A stretch of DNA of 64,000 nucleotides from Siderastrea siderea (taxonomy: Eukaryota; Cnidaria; Anthozoa; Scleractinia; Rhizangiidae). The notes below the pieces were generated by a model. That model searched no databases and had not been told where the DNA came from. It saw only the letters and a program-made list of their open reading frames with translations. Numbering within the stretch: position 1 is the stretch's first letter; each line of letters begins with the position of its first letter. The stretch covers positions 40,790,377-40,854,376 of the forward strand of contig OZ034970.1 in NCBI GenBank assembly GCA_964030785.1. Reading direction: 5' to 3'. Shown here one piece after another: positions 13,049 through 24,298 of the stretch. The translations under genes were made by a program, and so were the position numbers.

Positions 13049-15017
13049 ATAAAGCTTCTGTTGATGATTGCTCTGTTGTCTGCTACCGGGACCTCGGTCG
13101 GCTCAATATTCAACAAAACCAGCTGTGATCATATGCCAGACGCTGCCTCGTGTGAACAGGAAACGTGGCACCAAAGTGGACCTCTCTTAATGTTATGTGG
13201 CCTGACGACGCAATATGACATTTGCGAGCAGTTGTGTGTCACGACAAGCCAATGCAATGTCCTTGAATGTCGTGCTTTGGATAGATGCAAGCAACTTTGT
13301 TGGGAGAACTATTATTGTGGATCAATGACTTGTGATTCAAAAGAATGCGATAAATCTTGCTATCCTTTACTAAACATCTGCAAAAGCATGATGTGTCCTA
13401 AGACTGTGAATAAATGCAAACAAACAACTGCCAGTGAGATGACCTGCGAAGCGGATGCTTGCGAACAGGCTTGCGACCGCGGGAGCCACGAGTGCCGAAT
13501 GACTTGCCCCGTCAGAGGAAATACCTGTACCCAGGTGGGTCTCGTGGGAAATGCCTCCGAGTGAGATGCGACAGAGGTGTGTGTGACCAACATTGTAATA
13601 TTGGTGGGCGATGTGACATGAGCTGCTCGTCTAGTGTGACAACAGGACGCTGCAAACAGCTGTGTGCTTTTGCCAAGTGTGATTGCATGGTCTGCAATGC
13701 TACAAACTGCTCTCAGAATTGCTTTTACGGCGAGTGTAACATGACTTGTCCCTTCGGGGTGAAGAACTTTATCCAGGAAGCAAACAAGAAAAACACAACT
13801 ATGCGATGTGATGGAGAAGTGTGCAGGCAAGTTTGTGGCACAGGAAACTGTACGATGTCTTGCTCCGCAAACGTGAAAGAATGTCATCAAATCTGCCGTG
13901 AAGGAACTGAATGCCTTTATAAGTGTGATGCTGAAAATTGTGCTGTGGAGGATTGTTCAGAGCCCTCGTCATGTACTACAGTCAAACCTCCTGTTACTGT
14001 TAGTAGTGACGCTACTAATCTTACTACTACCTCTACTACTTAAAAATTGTACGCAGTGCCCGGGGGGGGGGGGAACTCCCATATACACGCTATATGGGTA
14101 TGTGCCACTGTGAAGGGTATGGTTTTCAAGCTGTTTAGTCTGGGATAGGGTACGGAAATCAGAGAGTTTTGGTCTAGAATAGGGTATCATTTTCAAGGAA
14201 ACTAATCAGTCGGTTGGAGAATTTAGTCTAGACTAGGTTTCCCGGCAATTGACACTAAAAAGAAATCAATTTGGCAAATTTACCGGCAACTAGCAAAGAA
14301 AGCGTTAATAGAGATGGGTTTAATACCCAGGATAGGTTATCACTGAAAACACTGCTGGATATCCTAGACTGTCAACATTCGGGATTTAGACGGAAATCGG
14401 TGTTTTTTAACAATAGCTAAAAATAAACAGTTGATTGTTCTTCGTAATGCGTACGTGCGTGCTCGAAACAACTCAGCGTGTTCTGAATATCTGAAATGAG
14501 TACGTTGTACTGTTTTAGTTGCAGTTTATAGAAGTTGTATATAAAACGCGTTTTAGTTGTTGTAAACGTAGAAGTTATTTAGAAAGTCGACGTTTTTTGC
14601 TGTTGTATCCGAAAGGCAACACTCATGACGGTTCTTTATTCACTCAGGTTAACCTGAAATTGAGGACTTGATGGGAACAAAAACTGAACAAGTATAAATA
14701 AACTTTTATTTTGAGAGCATTATTTTAAAATGTGACGTAACATTTTGTTTTCGCTGGACTGTGTTAGTAATGGAGTTTCTCAAAAATAGCTAGTCTGGGA
14801 TAGGGTTACGGATTTTTGGTGTTTAGTCTAGTATAGGGTTGCAAAATGCACCTCAACTTGGTCTAGTTTAGGGTAAGGGTTTCAGAGTCCCAGCGGCACA
14901 CCCCCGCCCAAAAATTTGCAGAGTACCCCCCCCCCCCGGGACGCAGTGCCAGTGTTCCACTTGAAATCAAAATCCTCAGTTTTGGGAGGTTTAATTCTAG
15001 CTTTAATAGAGTGGTAA
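13049..15017 (+). pseudogene. Cysteine-repeat surface protein, copy B (broken, transposon-split)
   Basis: Leader, modules and tail align with copies C and D. Where D starts with ATG, B has ATA (13049-13051), followed in frame by the hydrophobic leader; the next ATG is at 13064. The frame is open to about 13560, where one net base is lost relative to copy E ('gcctccgagtgagatgcgac'), then continues in another frame to TAA at 14041-14043. After a Thr-rich stem the C-terminal part is cut by an 880-bp element (14061-14940). Beyond it, 14951-15017 encodes the missing hydrophobic tail ending in LILALIEW and TAA (15015-15017). Thus start loss, a frameshift, a stop and an insertion all affect this copy. 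Cys spacing and N-glycosylation sites are as in the intact copy. The intron acceptor is at 13015-13016. Confidence 0.85.
14061..14940. mobile_element. 880-bp G-run-ended element inside copy B
   Basis: Flanked by identical 10-bp ACGCAGTGCC (14051-14060 and 14941-14950). The ends are CGGGGGGGGGGGGAACTCCC and a C-run followed by GGG. The interior repeats 'agtctgggatagggta' and 'gtctag.atagggt' variants. There is no coding capacity. Layout resembles 21769-22177 (8-bp duplication). A hAT-like non-autonomous element is possible, but the superfamily is unproven. Confidence 0.85.
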
Positions 15018-18000
15018 AATGTGATGTCATTATTTTCTGTCTTTCCTGCTCAAGTAACCAAATTCTGAGCACTGTGGTAACTCTCGTGTCAATGGAGCCT
15101 TTTGGTGTCGGGATAATCGATTTTTATGTTCCAAGACGTCCCACTCAGTCTTTAATTTTAGGACTGACTCCTTTCGTTTTGAACCAGTGAACAATTAGAG
15201 GCATTTGTTTGGGACAGCACCCCATGATTATGGGCTCCTGGTGTTATAACGTTTGACAACCCGTACCTCAGAAGGTTGTGGCTCTACGGATCCTGAATTT
15301 TCTGAAGTCATATATTTTGTCTAGTAAGCTTTGAGATATTTCTCCAAGTCAAAAATTTCTGAACAACCGTTTCCCTATTGAGTGACGTGCTGAATTTGCC
15401 ACTCTATATTTGAAGAATTATTTAAGAGTTAACACTGGCTGCGTTCGCGGAATCAGGCGCCCTTGTCCATTTTTACTATTTCTTGGTTCTCACTTTTTTT
15501 TATTATTCAGGAAGTTTGAATTTTTTTTGTCTGAATGAGAAAGTGTCAACTGTCGACTGTCGATTATTACCTGATATGACATGTACAACGAACACATTCA
15601 TTGTAATTTTTTCGTTGATTGACATTTGAAATCAGAGAAGCAAGATGCCAAAGTTGTTGTGTAAAACTTTTAGGGATCAGTTCGAGGAAATGTATTATTG
15701 GGTTGTGGTAGGAATAAAACGTGGAAAATTGTACGATCAAGCGAGCGAGTTTTGAGTGTACCCCCAAGTTCGGTACGTTTTAACACATTTTTTTAGCTTT
15801 TTATCAGACCATCGATCCATTTTCACATTTATTATGTCAATTATTAGTCAGACTCTTCTAGTTTTTTTTTTGGTTCTTTTACGTTTTTGTCGTTGTCGTT
15901 GTTGTTGTTTTTTTTCTTTTTTTTGGGGGGGGGGAGGCGTCCTCCATTTTCTTTAGTAATACTTGAAAGACAAGAAGCAGTACAACTAACTGAAGATTTT
16001 AGTGGAATTCCTCGTCCCTGCAGGACGCTCTGGAAATATGAACTCACTTCAAAGGCAAAAGGTGTGGATTCGGAAACTGCATCAGCCTAAGAGTTTAGCT
16101 CCGACGGACTATCTAACTCTGTTATTCGTGATATCATGGAAACTGAATCCACTTTTTTATATATAAAAATAATGACGCGCATTAGGAAGCTTAACGAAAC
16201 TGACAATCGTGACCATTGTATACCACAAAAGGTGATCTTTGCTGACGTCGTTATTTAAAGTTTGAACTTACAGGACATCATAAATAGAACAGGAATTTCT
16301 GAAGAATCTAGACCCGACCGTGTCTTAAACCCCTTCCCCCCTTCCCTCCCCTTTTCCCTTGCTAAGGACACTATAAAAAGAGAAAATTATCTTGAAGTTT
16401 CAAAGCTAGCAAAATAGGTCAAAATCGTATTTGCTTTCTCACTTCTGAAATCAGTAACGTGCTTCAACAAGCTAAACAAGCTAATGTTGTAACCTATGGA
16501 CTTAGTAAGCCTGATGTGCAGTACGTAGTGTCTGTTGGCCACACGACACCGAGGAGGACTAAGTCAAGTGACTTACGACGACGACGACGACGACGACGAC
16601 GTACGAATGCTCGCAAGACGGCCGCCTAAAAAAAATAACATTTAGATAACATGCAACTGGCCCCAATGCTGCTTCTAATCAAGTATTTGAATGACATTAG
16701 ATTATTTCAGGCCAACCAGAAGAATCGATTGAGTACTCGATTGACACAGTTATTTATGGCTGGTCAATCAAACTGAGGTACTTCATATTGGGCCGAAATT
16801 AAATTTCGCGTAGTAACTGAGTGACCGGAGTAACCAAAAAATTATGTCTACAGCTAAAATATTAGCCATCTTCGATCTTATTACCAACCATTACAAAAAT
16901 ATTTTCTTTGCAACATCGGAAATGAGAAAAGATTGTGCTTTCTTTGTTTCAATAGCTGATTGCTTATCACCGAAAACATGATCTCCATCATGATTAAGTT
17001 ATTCTTGCAGTTTATCAAGTGTCTTCAGTTCTAATACCATTAGCGGCGGGTATCATTGCCTCTTGATTATGTTCTTCTCTGCAATTTCTCACTGCAAAAA
17101 TCCGAGAATAAGAACAGATTCTATTTTCAATTCATCCGATGATCTGAAATTTGCCATTTACCTATTAACTGTTTCTTTCGGAGAGGTAACAACAAGGGTT
17201 AACAATTTACTAGTGAATTATTTCCAGTGCAATTATCGATAAGATATCTTGCAGAAATGTTAATTCGAAGCAAATTTGGAGCGTACCATCACGCATTCCT
17301 CTCTGGTTGGTGAGCCAATCAATTGTGCTCATTGTAATTTGCTCTCTTTGGGTGGCATGCGCAAAGAGATTAATTGCTACCGCAGACACACCCACAGCCT
17401 AGGATAGATTTCAGTAGATCCGGTGTACTGCCTCGTACCCAGGCGCCTCTCATTGTTCGATTGTAGCTTCACTAGCAAGACGTTGGGAATTGACAGGTCA
17501 GTGTGACTCTCAGACCTCAACGTATACGATCGCTCCACGGCCTGTAATTTCCGCAAGGAAGGTAAGTTTTTTGAAATTCTGAGTCACTTTCCGTTACTTA
17601 CGCCAACTTGAAACTGGTGAAGCTCTTTTGGATCGACTTTAGGAACTGCACTAACTGCTAGTCCTTCGATTCTTAAGGCAGTTTTTGCTGAAATCATTTT
17701 TAATCTTCAAAACTCAATGGTTTCACTTTGACAGCTTCTTCTTAGTGTTAAAGGCATAACCAGGCTAAACCTGTGATTTAACCATCCAGCACGTCCGAAC
17801 ACTGATAATTTGGAAAATATATTTTAGTCAAAATGAGAGAAACTTTCTCGTGAGATATACAATACACAAAGTTTGTGCGCTAAATCTAAAGGCATTTGTT
17901 ATGTGGCGCGAAAGGTCTCAAACTTCCGCTTTCTTTAGCATCATTGATGGATTCTAGTCGGTATACTCTGTCACACCAAAGCAATACTCCGCTGTACAGC

Positions 18001-18310
18001 ATCATCAAACTCAATTATGTCAAAACAAGACCCGATGTTGTCACAATGAAAGAGAAGTCGTTTTGTGGCGTGGTGGTCTGCTCATGTTGCAGTGGCAGTC
18101 GTGATGGCAAGTAATTCGTTGACGGTGGGAAACATTGACATCAGTAAAACATTTGTATAGAGATGCGTGACGTCGGAGGTTAACCACTTCTATCGTACAG
18201 GAAACGATCATCATTCCAGTCGTGAAGAAAGGATTTCAAGGTCAGATCCCCTTAAAATGCAGAATATAGACGAGTGTCATGGTCAGGATGTTGAGCGCGT
18301 CCGAAAAGAT
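15018..18310. other. Intergenic, no gene supported
   Basis: Holds a T-run/G-run patch (15905-15935), a pyrimidine-rich patch (16330-16360) and a (CGA)n microsatellite (16577-16604). A consensus splice donor (AAG/GTAAGT) lies at 17560-17566, which could end a leader exon for a downstream gene such as copy C; this is speculative. The open frame 17896-18114 (72 codons) has no family I recognise. Confidence 0.45.
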
Positions 18311-18314
18311 TTAT

Positions 18315-18919
18315 CATACGCTTAAGTCGGCCGGGTTGACAAAAGGAACAAAATAAAATTAAGAGTGCCAAAAGAGATCGTAATTGCCTCTTTGTACATT
18401 GCCTTGTGGTCAGTCCAATTATCTAAAAGTTGAAGAGATCCTGTAAGGCACGAATGGTCATGCGGGGTTCCTGTTTCAAGCTGTCTTGTTCGATGCCTTA
18501 GAAGGGCAAGTTTTGTTCTGGGGGAACACATTTGCCCGGTTTAACGAGAAAATTTGAGTTGCTTACAAGTGTCAAGCATAATGCGAAAATTAAAACAAGT
18601 GGGAGAAGGGGCAGGTGAACCACATGTCCAAAAGTCGTGTTAATAGTTCCAGAGTGGTTCTGCGCCTTGTGATTGCATAGAGAAGTTAAGAGCATCGGCA
18701 TATTGAAGAAAAAGGGCTGCCGAACTTCGTGAGCCAAACAATGAAAACATGTTGAAGAAAGACCCGGTTTGACCGGTTTGTACACGATTATCAAAGTAAA
18801 CTGGCCATGTGAAGCTGAGCAGTTTCCAGTCTTTGCTGTTAACTAGAATGTGGCGATAAGCATCGGAGAGATACAATTTTGCCATAAGGAGGGTCCACAA
18901 TAGCTTTGGAGGATGCATG
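18315..18919 (-). pseudogene. DIRS-type reverse transcriptase relic
   Basis: Three overlapping - strand frames together read as the palm and thumb of a DIRS-like reverse transcriptase. The upstream part has LSDAYRHILVNSKDWKLLSF and a Phe-Gly-Ser-Arg-Ser-Ser-Ala-Ala-Leu-Phe motif followed by LQYADALNFSMQS. The downstream part has LQLLDNWTDHKA and a degraded LSLIGTLNF equivalent. Shifts at about 18640-18660 and 18510-18530 break the frame. No recombinase, methylase or inverted terminal repeats are visible, so this is a fragment. Assignment to tyrosine-recombinase retrotransposons rests on recalled motif style. Confidence 0.75.
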
Positions 18920-19228
18920 ATTTGACTTAGTTTGGGGGCGATATTCGAGATGCGAATTAAAGATAGGAGCGGAAGGCGGGGATTTCATCCACGAGTGGGA
19001 GCGGGATTTCGTGTTTTTGAGGGGTCATGATGCGAAAATCGCGAAGGGCTAGCCGCGCGAAGCGAGATTACGTAACGTATTAAATTCCATATCCACGTAG
19101 CGGCTTTCAAGTAATACATCCTGTCAAGAAGTCCTATTGTGTTGATTTCCATTTTCGTCCCTTTTGCCACACCATGAAAGGTGTATCAAGACACATATAA
19201 CATGTCCTGTCATAGGAGTCTGGATAAT

Positions 19229-19312
19229 TGTCGAGAGTCGAGAGTCGAGAGTACCAAGTCGAGAGTCGAGACTAACATGTCGAGAGTCGAGACTCATTAG
19301 TCGAGAGTCTAT
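19229..19312. repeat. GTCGAGA tandem repeat
   Basis: Degenerate repeats of 'gtcgaga' grouped as about 28-bp higher-order units. An (AT)n run follows at about 19366-19391. Confidence 0.85.
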
Positions 19313-20069
19313 GAAAACCTAAGATCTGCCAAACTAATTGATAAAAATCGATAAATAGATAAATCGATATATATATATATATATATATATGTTATAAAAA
19401 CTAAGAGTCGATGGATTATCGATCTGACAAACTAATCGATGAAAATCGATAAATCTATAAATGTTATGGAGGGGGGCGTAAGGGTTTGCGGTGATGCGGT
19501 ATTGCGTTATTTTTGGTGCGGTATTGCGGTAATTTTAATTTTAAAATACGGTATTGCGGTTTTACAAGACTAAGTGGTTTGCGGTTTCTATAAATTTTAG
19601 GCCGCGGTAATCGGTGAAAAAAAGAAACTGCGGTGATACGGACGATACATTTTCACGAGGATCCTCTAGTTTCCGGTGTTTTGTTTTAAATTTTTACAAG
19701 GTCTTTCGAGCTACACAGCAGTCGGTGACCACTAATGTACAGAGACCCGCAAATAAGCATTGTGGTTTGTAATTTCAGCCTTTTCCAGTTAATGCTTGAT
19801 ATTATTAACCGTTTTATCCAATGATATGTCGACAATGTTGTATAACTTTCCAGAATTTGTTGAGCTGTATGACACTAGATATGGAAAATTTTCATTCTAC
19901 CGTACATGTAAAGCAGGCAAACATGATAAAGGCAGAGTACTGCAGGTCATTCGGTTTAGCAATGAAGGAGGCGGGGAAGCGTGTTACCACTTGGGCAGCT
20001 CAGTATTATCACACAAGCAGGCGATCTTGGTATCCCAAACCAGAGGGAGGTTTGTTGCTAGCGCAGGTT

Positions 20070-20713
20070 CCTGTCATGAAACCTTTACCAATTGTCAATA
20101 TGTCTCCAGCCGACTGCAATGCTCTTAGAAACTGGGCGTCCTCTTATGGGGCTGCCGTAAGACAACGAACGGAACGCCAAGAGACCACCATGGCACGTCA
20201 TGGCACACTCCCAGAATTTATGTACCAAAGTCAATGCAAGATCTCAGATAAGCCCATCTCCATTCAGGGTCTCAAAGGGGAGGTCCTTGGAGCCCTGGAG
20301 CCCGGAGCCCAAAGCCTTTTTCTACTTGGAGCCCAGACAAAAATGCTGATTCTGGCCAAATGGAGCCCTAGAGTACAGCCTTGGAGCCCTAGAGCCCCAG
20401 CTTTTCTGTCTTGGAGCTCTGGAGCCCTTTATCTTTTACCCAGGAGTCTGGAGCCCTAAACCCCTTTGGGACCCTGTCCATTGCCTTTGACGAGCAGGTC
20501 AATACAGCAGACGCTGCCGCTGCCGCGCCCACTGCCAAATTGGACGAAGACGAAGCGAACGAATATGATGAAAGCAGCGATGAAGAAGTTGAAGATCGTC
20601 CGGACGATTCCACTTTACTCCAAGGAGAGATTGGAAGTTCTGCGACGTTTCTCCTGGGAGCAAGAACTCGCTTCGGAAGAGTTGTCCGTTTCAATAATCG
20701 TCTGCTCTACTAA
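20070..20713 (+). pseudogene. Unknown coding remnant inside the 19469-21441 element
   Basis: One frame from about 20070 reads MKPLPIVNMSPADCNALRNW and continues to about 20238. After an out-of-frame low-complexity insert it is followed by an Ala-rich and then acidic segment (DEDEANEYDESSDEEVEDRP) and a basic C-terminus with RTRFGRVVRFNNRL and TAA at 20711-20713. The acidic-to-basic end resembles C-termini of some transposon polyproteins and nuclear proteins, but I do not recognise the protein. The two parts are in different frames, so it is not intact here. Confidence 0.35.
20284..20462. repeat. GGAGCCC-rich low-complexity block
   Basis: At least ten degenerate copies of 'ggagccct(g/a)' at irregular spacing. 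The block separates the two halves of the coding remnant and may have expanded inside it. Confidence 0.8.
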
Positions 20714-21768
20714 TCACTCCATCAGACTGTTTAAGGGGACTGGTTACGTTGACTTGACTTCCATTTGTTAAGAATTCAGTCTTGGAAAGATATTGAACGA
20801 AATTTAATGCTGATTGGAAATGCAAACAAGAACAACTGGGTGTGCCTAGCTCGTTTCCGGGATATTTGAGGTTGAAAACTAACTCTAATTGAAAACTAAC
20901 TCTAAAATTGACAAATTTTAACAGAAAAATTACGAAAAGCATGCTTGGTACAAAATTTGATCGGTTTGGCATGTGGAGGTTATAAATGTTGAGGTCTCTT
21001 CGATACCGAAAATTTTACGTTACGTTATACGGTCAGCAGTATTCAAGCGTGTGCGTGCACACAGAGTTCCAGAGATTAAGCCCACTTCGAGACCTTCGCC
21101 GACGCAGAACTTAGTTTTAATTATTAGTGTTACACAAAGTCATGGAATTTATCGATACTCTTCAGAGTACATGATCCAGATACCAGCATTAAGGTCAGCT
21201 CTAAGTAAACTAATACTACAATACTTCTATTATGTAACGAGCTCAATGATCGCACGTTCGATTAACATCAACATATTTACTTCTTATGGAATGGCCGACG
21301 TAAAGACTCGATAACGAGAACTTAGCCTACACATTTGAAACTGTGGTTTCGGTATTTTGGTTAATTTCAAAGCGGTATTGCTGTATTTATACGTTTTTTT
21401 CGTGCGGTTTTGCGGTTTTCGAACCCCCTTACGCCCCCCTCGTTATGATAAGTTGACAGTCTATATACTTTTGATTTTCTTCCTTTCCTAATAAGTTTTC
21501 TTCCTTTCTTTATTACAATTGTTCATTAACATTCAAACTGTGACATTCGACAACTTACACTGAAGAATTACAGAATTCTTTCTTTGTTCGGCCTCTGAAA
21601 ACGTGGGTTATACAATACCTTTCACCTTTTCACATTCTATTTCATCCGGTTCCGGTTTATATTTGCCGCACTATTTTTAGCGCGCTTTCCTTGCGTTACA
21701 ACATTACGATGCACGCATGGTTACAAATGTTTTCCGACCTGCGGTAGTCGTGTTTCATTTGGCCTGTC

Positions 21769-22177
21769 CGGGTGGGGGGCACTCAGCAGATACTCGGGTA
21801 GGGAGGTGCGGCCCGGGTGCTTAAACCCTGACCCTGTTTAAGACAAAAATCTCTGATTTTGCTACCCTGTTTAAGACAGAGTTCAGATCTTTTGTACCCT
21901 GTCTTAGACATTTAGCCCAACATCATACCCTTTTTACGGCTTCAATGGACTAGTCAGAAACTGTTTCTTATTTCAATATACTGTACATTGGCAAACTGGG
22001 AAAAATTCGGCTTTGTGTAAGGGTTCTGTAAATTAATGAATACATAAGGTCGTGTAACGATACCCTGTTTAAGAAAAAAGTTGATGAAATCGATACCCCG
22101 TTCAAGACAAAACCCTCTGAAAGCCCTATCGAGCCGCACATCCCAGTTAAGGCCATATAAGGGAGTACCCCCCTGGG
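21769..22177. mobile_element. 409-bp G-run-ended element, 8-bp duplication
   Basis: Flanked by GGCCTGTC at 21761-21768 and 22178-22185. Ends CGGGTGGGGGGCACTC and GGGAGTACCCCCCTGGG are inverted. The interior has repeated 'taccctgtttaagacaaa' in varied forms. The 8-bp duplication suits hAT-type elements. Open frames on the - strand are inside the repeat and not genes. Confidence 0.85.
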
Positions 22178-22321
22178 GGCCTGTCACTTTGTATAACTGC
22201 AGAAGTAGCATTTCTATACGCCTCCCGTTTTCACATGCGAGTTTAGGTAATTGTTAATACTTATACAAAGGTTATTGGAAGATTTGACGTCCGGAGAAAA
22301 GTAAACGAGTCTTAAAGTTCG

Positions 22322-23333
22322 CGTATTCGAATCGGAAACTCAAGACGTATCAATTGCACCCTACAGCTTTTGTCAGTCTACCCCCCCCCCCCCCCCCAAA
22401 AAAAAATAATAATAATAATAATAACCCTTATCTAAAATCAAGCTCGCTTGGGTTTATTCCAAAAGAATAATCAAATCAACGTCGGGTTACCTACTTATTG
22501 CATTGTTCCAGCAGATTGTTACAACATTGTCATAAATTACGTTACATATGTATCGTCGTGGCTTCAAAATAACATTGAATTAGTAGGAATCAAGTACAGC
22601 TTCGGTAGCCGTATCCAAATCATTGTAAAGGGTGCTCAAGACAAACACAAGTCCAGTAAACAGTGGATTTTTTCGCTTTATATGGGCAGGGTGTGGATGG
22701 TAATATGTGTTACCATAGTCACTGCTATAGACAAGCTGTCCAGTATGCTCGTTTCTCCGTATCACTAGCCTACCTTTAGTTCCAGTATTTAATTCTTCAT
22801 AGCAAGAGCTATTGCCTCTTCCTCGTCTTCTTCCTGGAAGCGCCTCCAGTACGAATTGTGGAGCGGAGATTTACTTGCCACTTTTCCCCGAACAACGCTA
22901 GCATATGTTTGGTTGTCTTCACTGTCGCTGCTAACCGACTTGAGCTGCGCCAAAAAGTGATACAAATGAAATAACTAGTCCACGTGGTGATCGAACACTG
23001 AAGAGATTCGAAGTGAAGTAAGTAATCGTACGCGTGATACAAAAAATAATTATGGGTGGTTCCTTTTTGGAGATCTGTCAACACTTCTCATTGTCGAGAT
23101 TACAAATAAAATTAAATTTACAATGTTGTAACAACCTGTTAGAAGGATGCAATAAGAAGGTAACCCGACGTTTATTTGATTATTCTTTTGGAATAAACCC
23201 AAGCGAGCTTGATTTTTAGAAATGGTTATTAATTTTTTTTTGGCGGGGGGGGTGGGGGGGGGGGGGTTGGGCGGGGACTGACAAAAGCTGTCGGGTGCAA
23301 TTGATACGTCTTGAGTTTGCGATTTGAATTGAG
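22322..23333. mobile_element. 1-kb element with about 220-bp inverted ends
   Basis: The left arm (22322-22542) contains 'actcaagacgtatcaattgc', a long C-run, an A-rich/(AAT)n patch and 'atcaagctcgcttgggttta'. The right arm (about 23103-23333) is its inverse, with a G-run. The centre holds a - strand open frame (22809-23084) with no recognised domain. Probably a non-autonomous or decayed DNA transposon; no clear target duplication was found. Confidence 0.85.
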
Positions 23334-23839
23334 TTTGAATTAGTGGGCGACAAACAACTTTGCCCATTTATAATAGTCTTTTTTGGTCTCTGAAACAAGC
23401 ACACTAAGCTTTACATGTGAAACAACAATAAAATAAACTTGTCCTGTGCATTCCCTCACATGACTGCGTTACGATCGCAGCGGATCAATTCAGTAAATAA
23501 AAGTTCTAGCTCGAATTCCGACAATCCTGGGTGAAATAAAATTCCCTTATGTACTTTACTAACAATTCAAATCTCTCCAAACAACGCCAAACTTCGCCCT
23601 TCGAAAAGCAGTGCACGTTAATTTTTTTTTTTCAATACTTCACTATGTGTGCGTATACTAAGCCTATTTAAAAGAGATAATTGGTCATGGTCGATCCTAG
23701 ATCTTTACACATTTGACGTTTTGCAAATAGTTCAACTATTCGAAGCAAAGGAATGCCAAGGTTTAATAATCGGAAAAAAGATCGAAAGAAATCTAAACTA
23801 TTCGCATAACAAATCAGCCAAATACTCACCTTGCTATAA

Positions 23840-24059
23840 ACTCCCGCGCCAAATACAGCGGCAAACTACCAAGAACGAAGGAAGGGCAGTTTTGATTGAT
23901 TCATTCAGCTTTGCAATGAAACGCTGCAACATTTCGCAAGGTTTTGGCGCCTTTTTCGTTCAGTCATGTGAGCGATTCTTGTTGCGTTTAAATTTCTTTT
24001 CTCATTTTTCCCGTTCTTTCTTGATTTTTTTTTTAATAGTGGTTAAGTTTTTAATAAAA
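23840..24059 (+). mobile_element. Truncated copy of the 3140-4414 element
   Basis: Shares 'aaactaccaagaa.gaagga' with copy 1 and then jumps to the right part 'gattcattcagctttgcaat', ending AGTTTTTAATAAAA. An internal deletion relative to copy 1 is evident. Confidence 0.75.
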
Positions 24060-24174
24060 CAATTATTCTACTCGGGCTTGCTGGATATCAAATGATTATA
24101 ACCAACGAGGCGCGTAGCGCCTCGTTGGTTATCTATCATTCGATATCCAGCGCGCCCTCGTAGAATAATTGTTA
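24059..24174. repeat. 116-bp palindrome upstream of copy C
   Basis: Almost identical to 4413-4528, with centre 'gaggcgcgtagcgcctc'. It ends 125 bp before the start codon of the intact gene and lies within the intron or promoter-proximal region of that gene. Confidence 0.9.
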
Positions 24175-24298
24175 AATATATATATAATATTAATTGAACA
24201 ATTTTTAATTAACACAATGTAGGGGTCAGTGACAGAAGGTATTCTAAATCGATTTTTCTTCTCTCCGGCAGTTTTCTCAGTTGCTCTGACTGACAAGA

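Larger units (their letters stand above)
19469..21441. mobile_element. 1973-bp element with GAGGGGGGCGTAAGGG ends
   Basis: Left GAGGGGGGCGTAAGGG and right CCCTTACGCCCCCCTC are inverted, followed inwards by 'gcggtattgcggt'-type repeats on the left and their complement on the right. GTTATG flanks both sides (19463-19468 and 21442-21447), a 6-bp target duplication. The interior carries an acidic open frame (20070-20713), which may be its own gene remnant or captured sequence. Confidence 0.8.

Noticed and set aside
13540..13565. CAG/GTGGGT in copy B as a splice donor explaining the frame change
   Set aside because: Homology to copy E resumes about 20 bases later, far too short for an intron; a small indel is the simpler reading.
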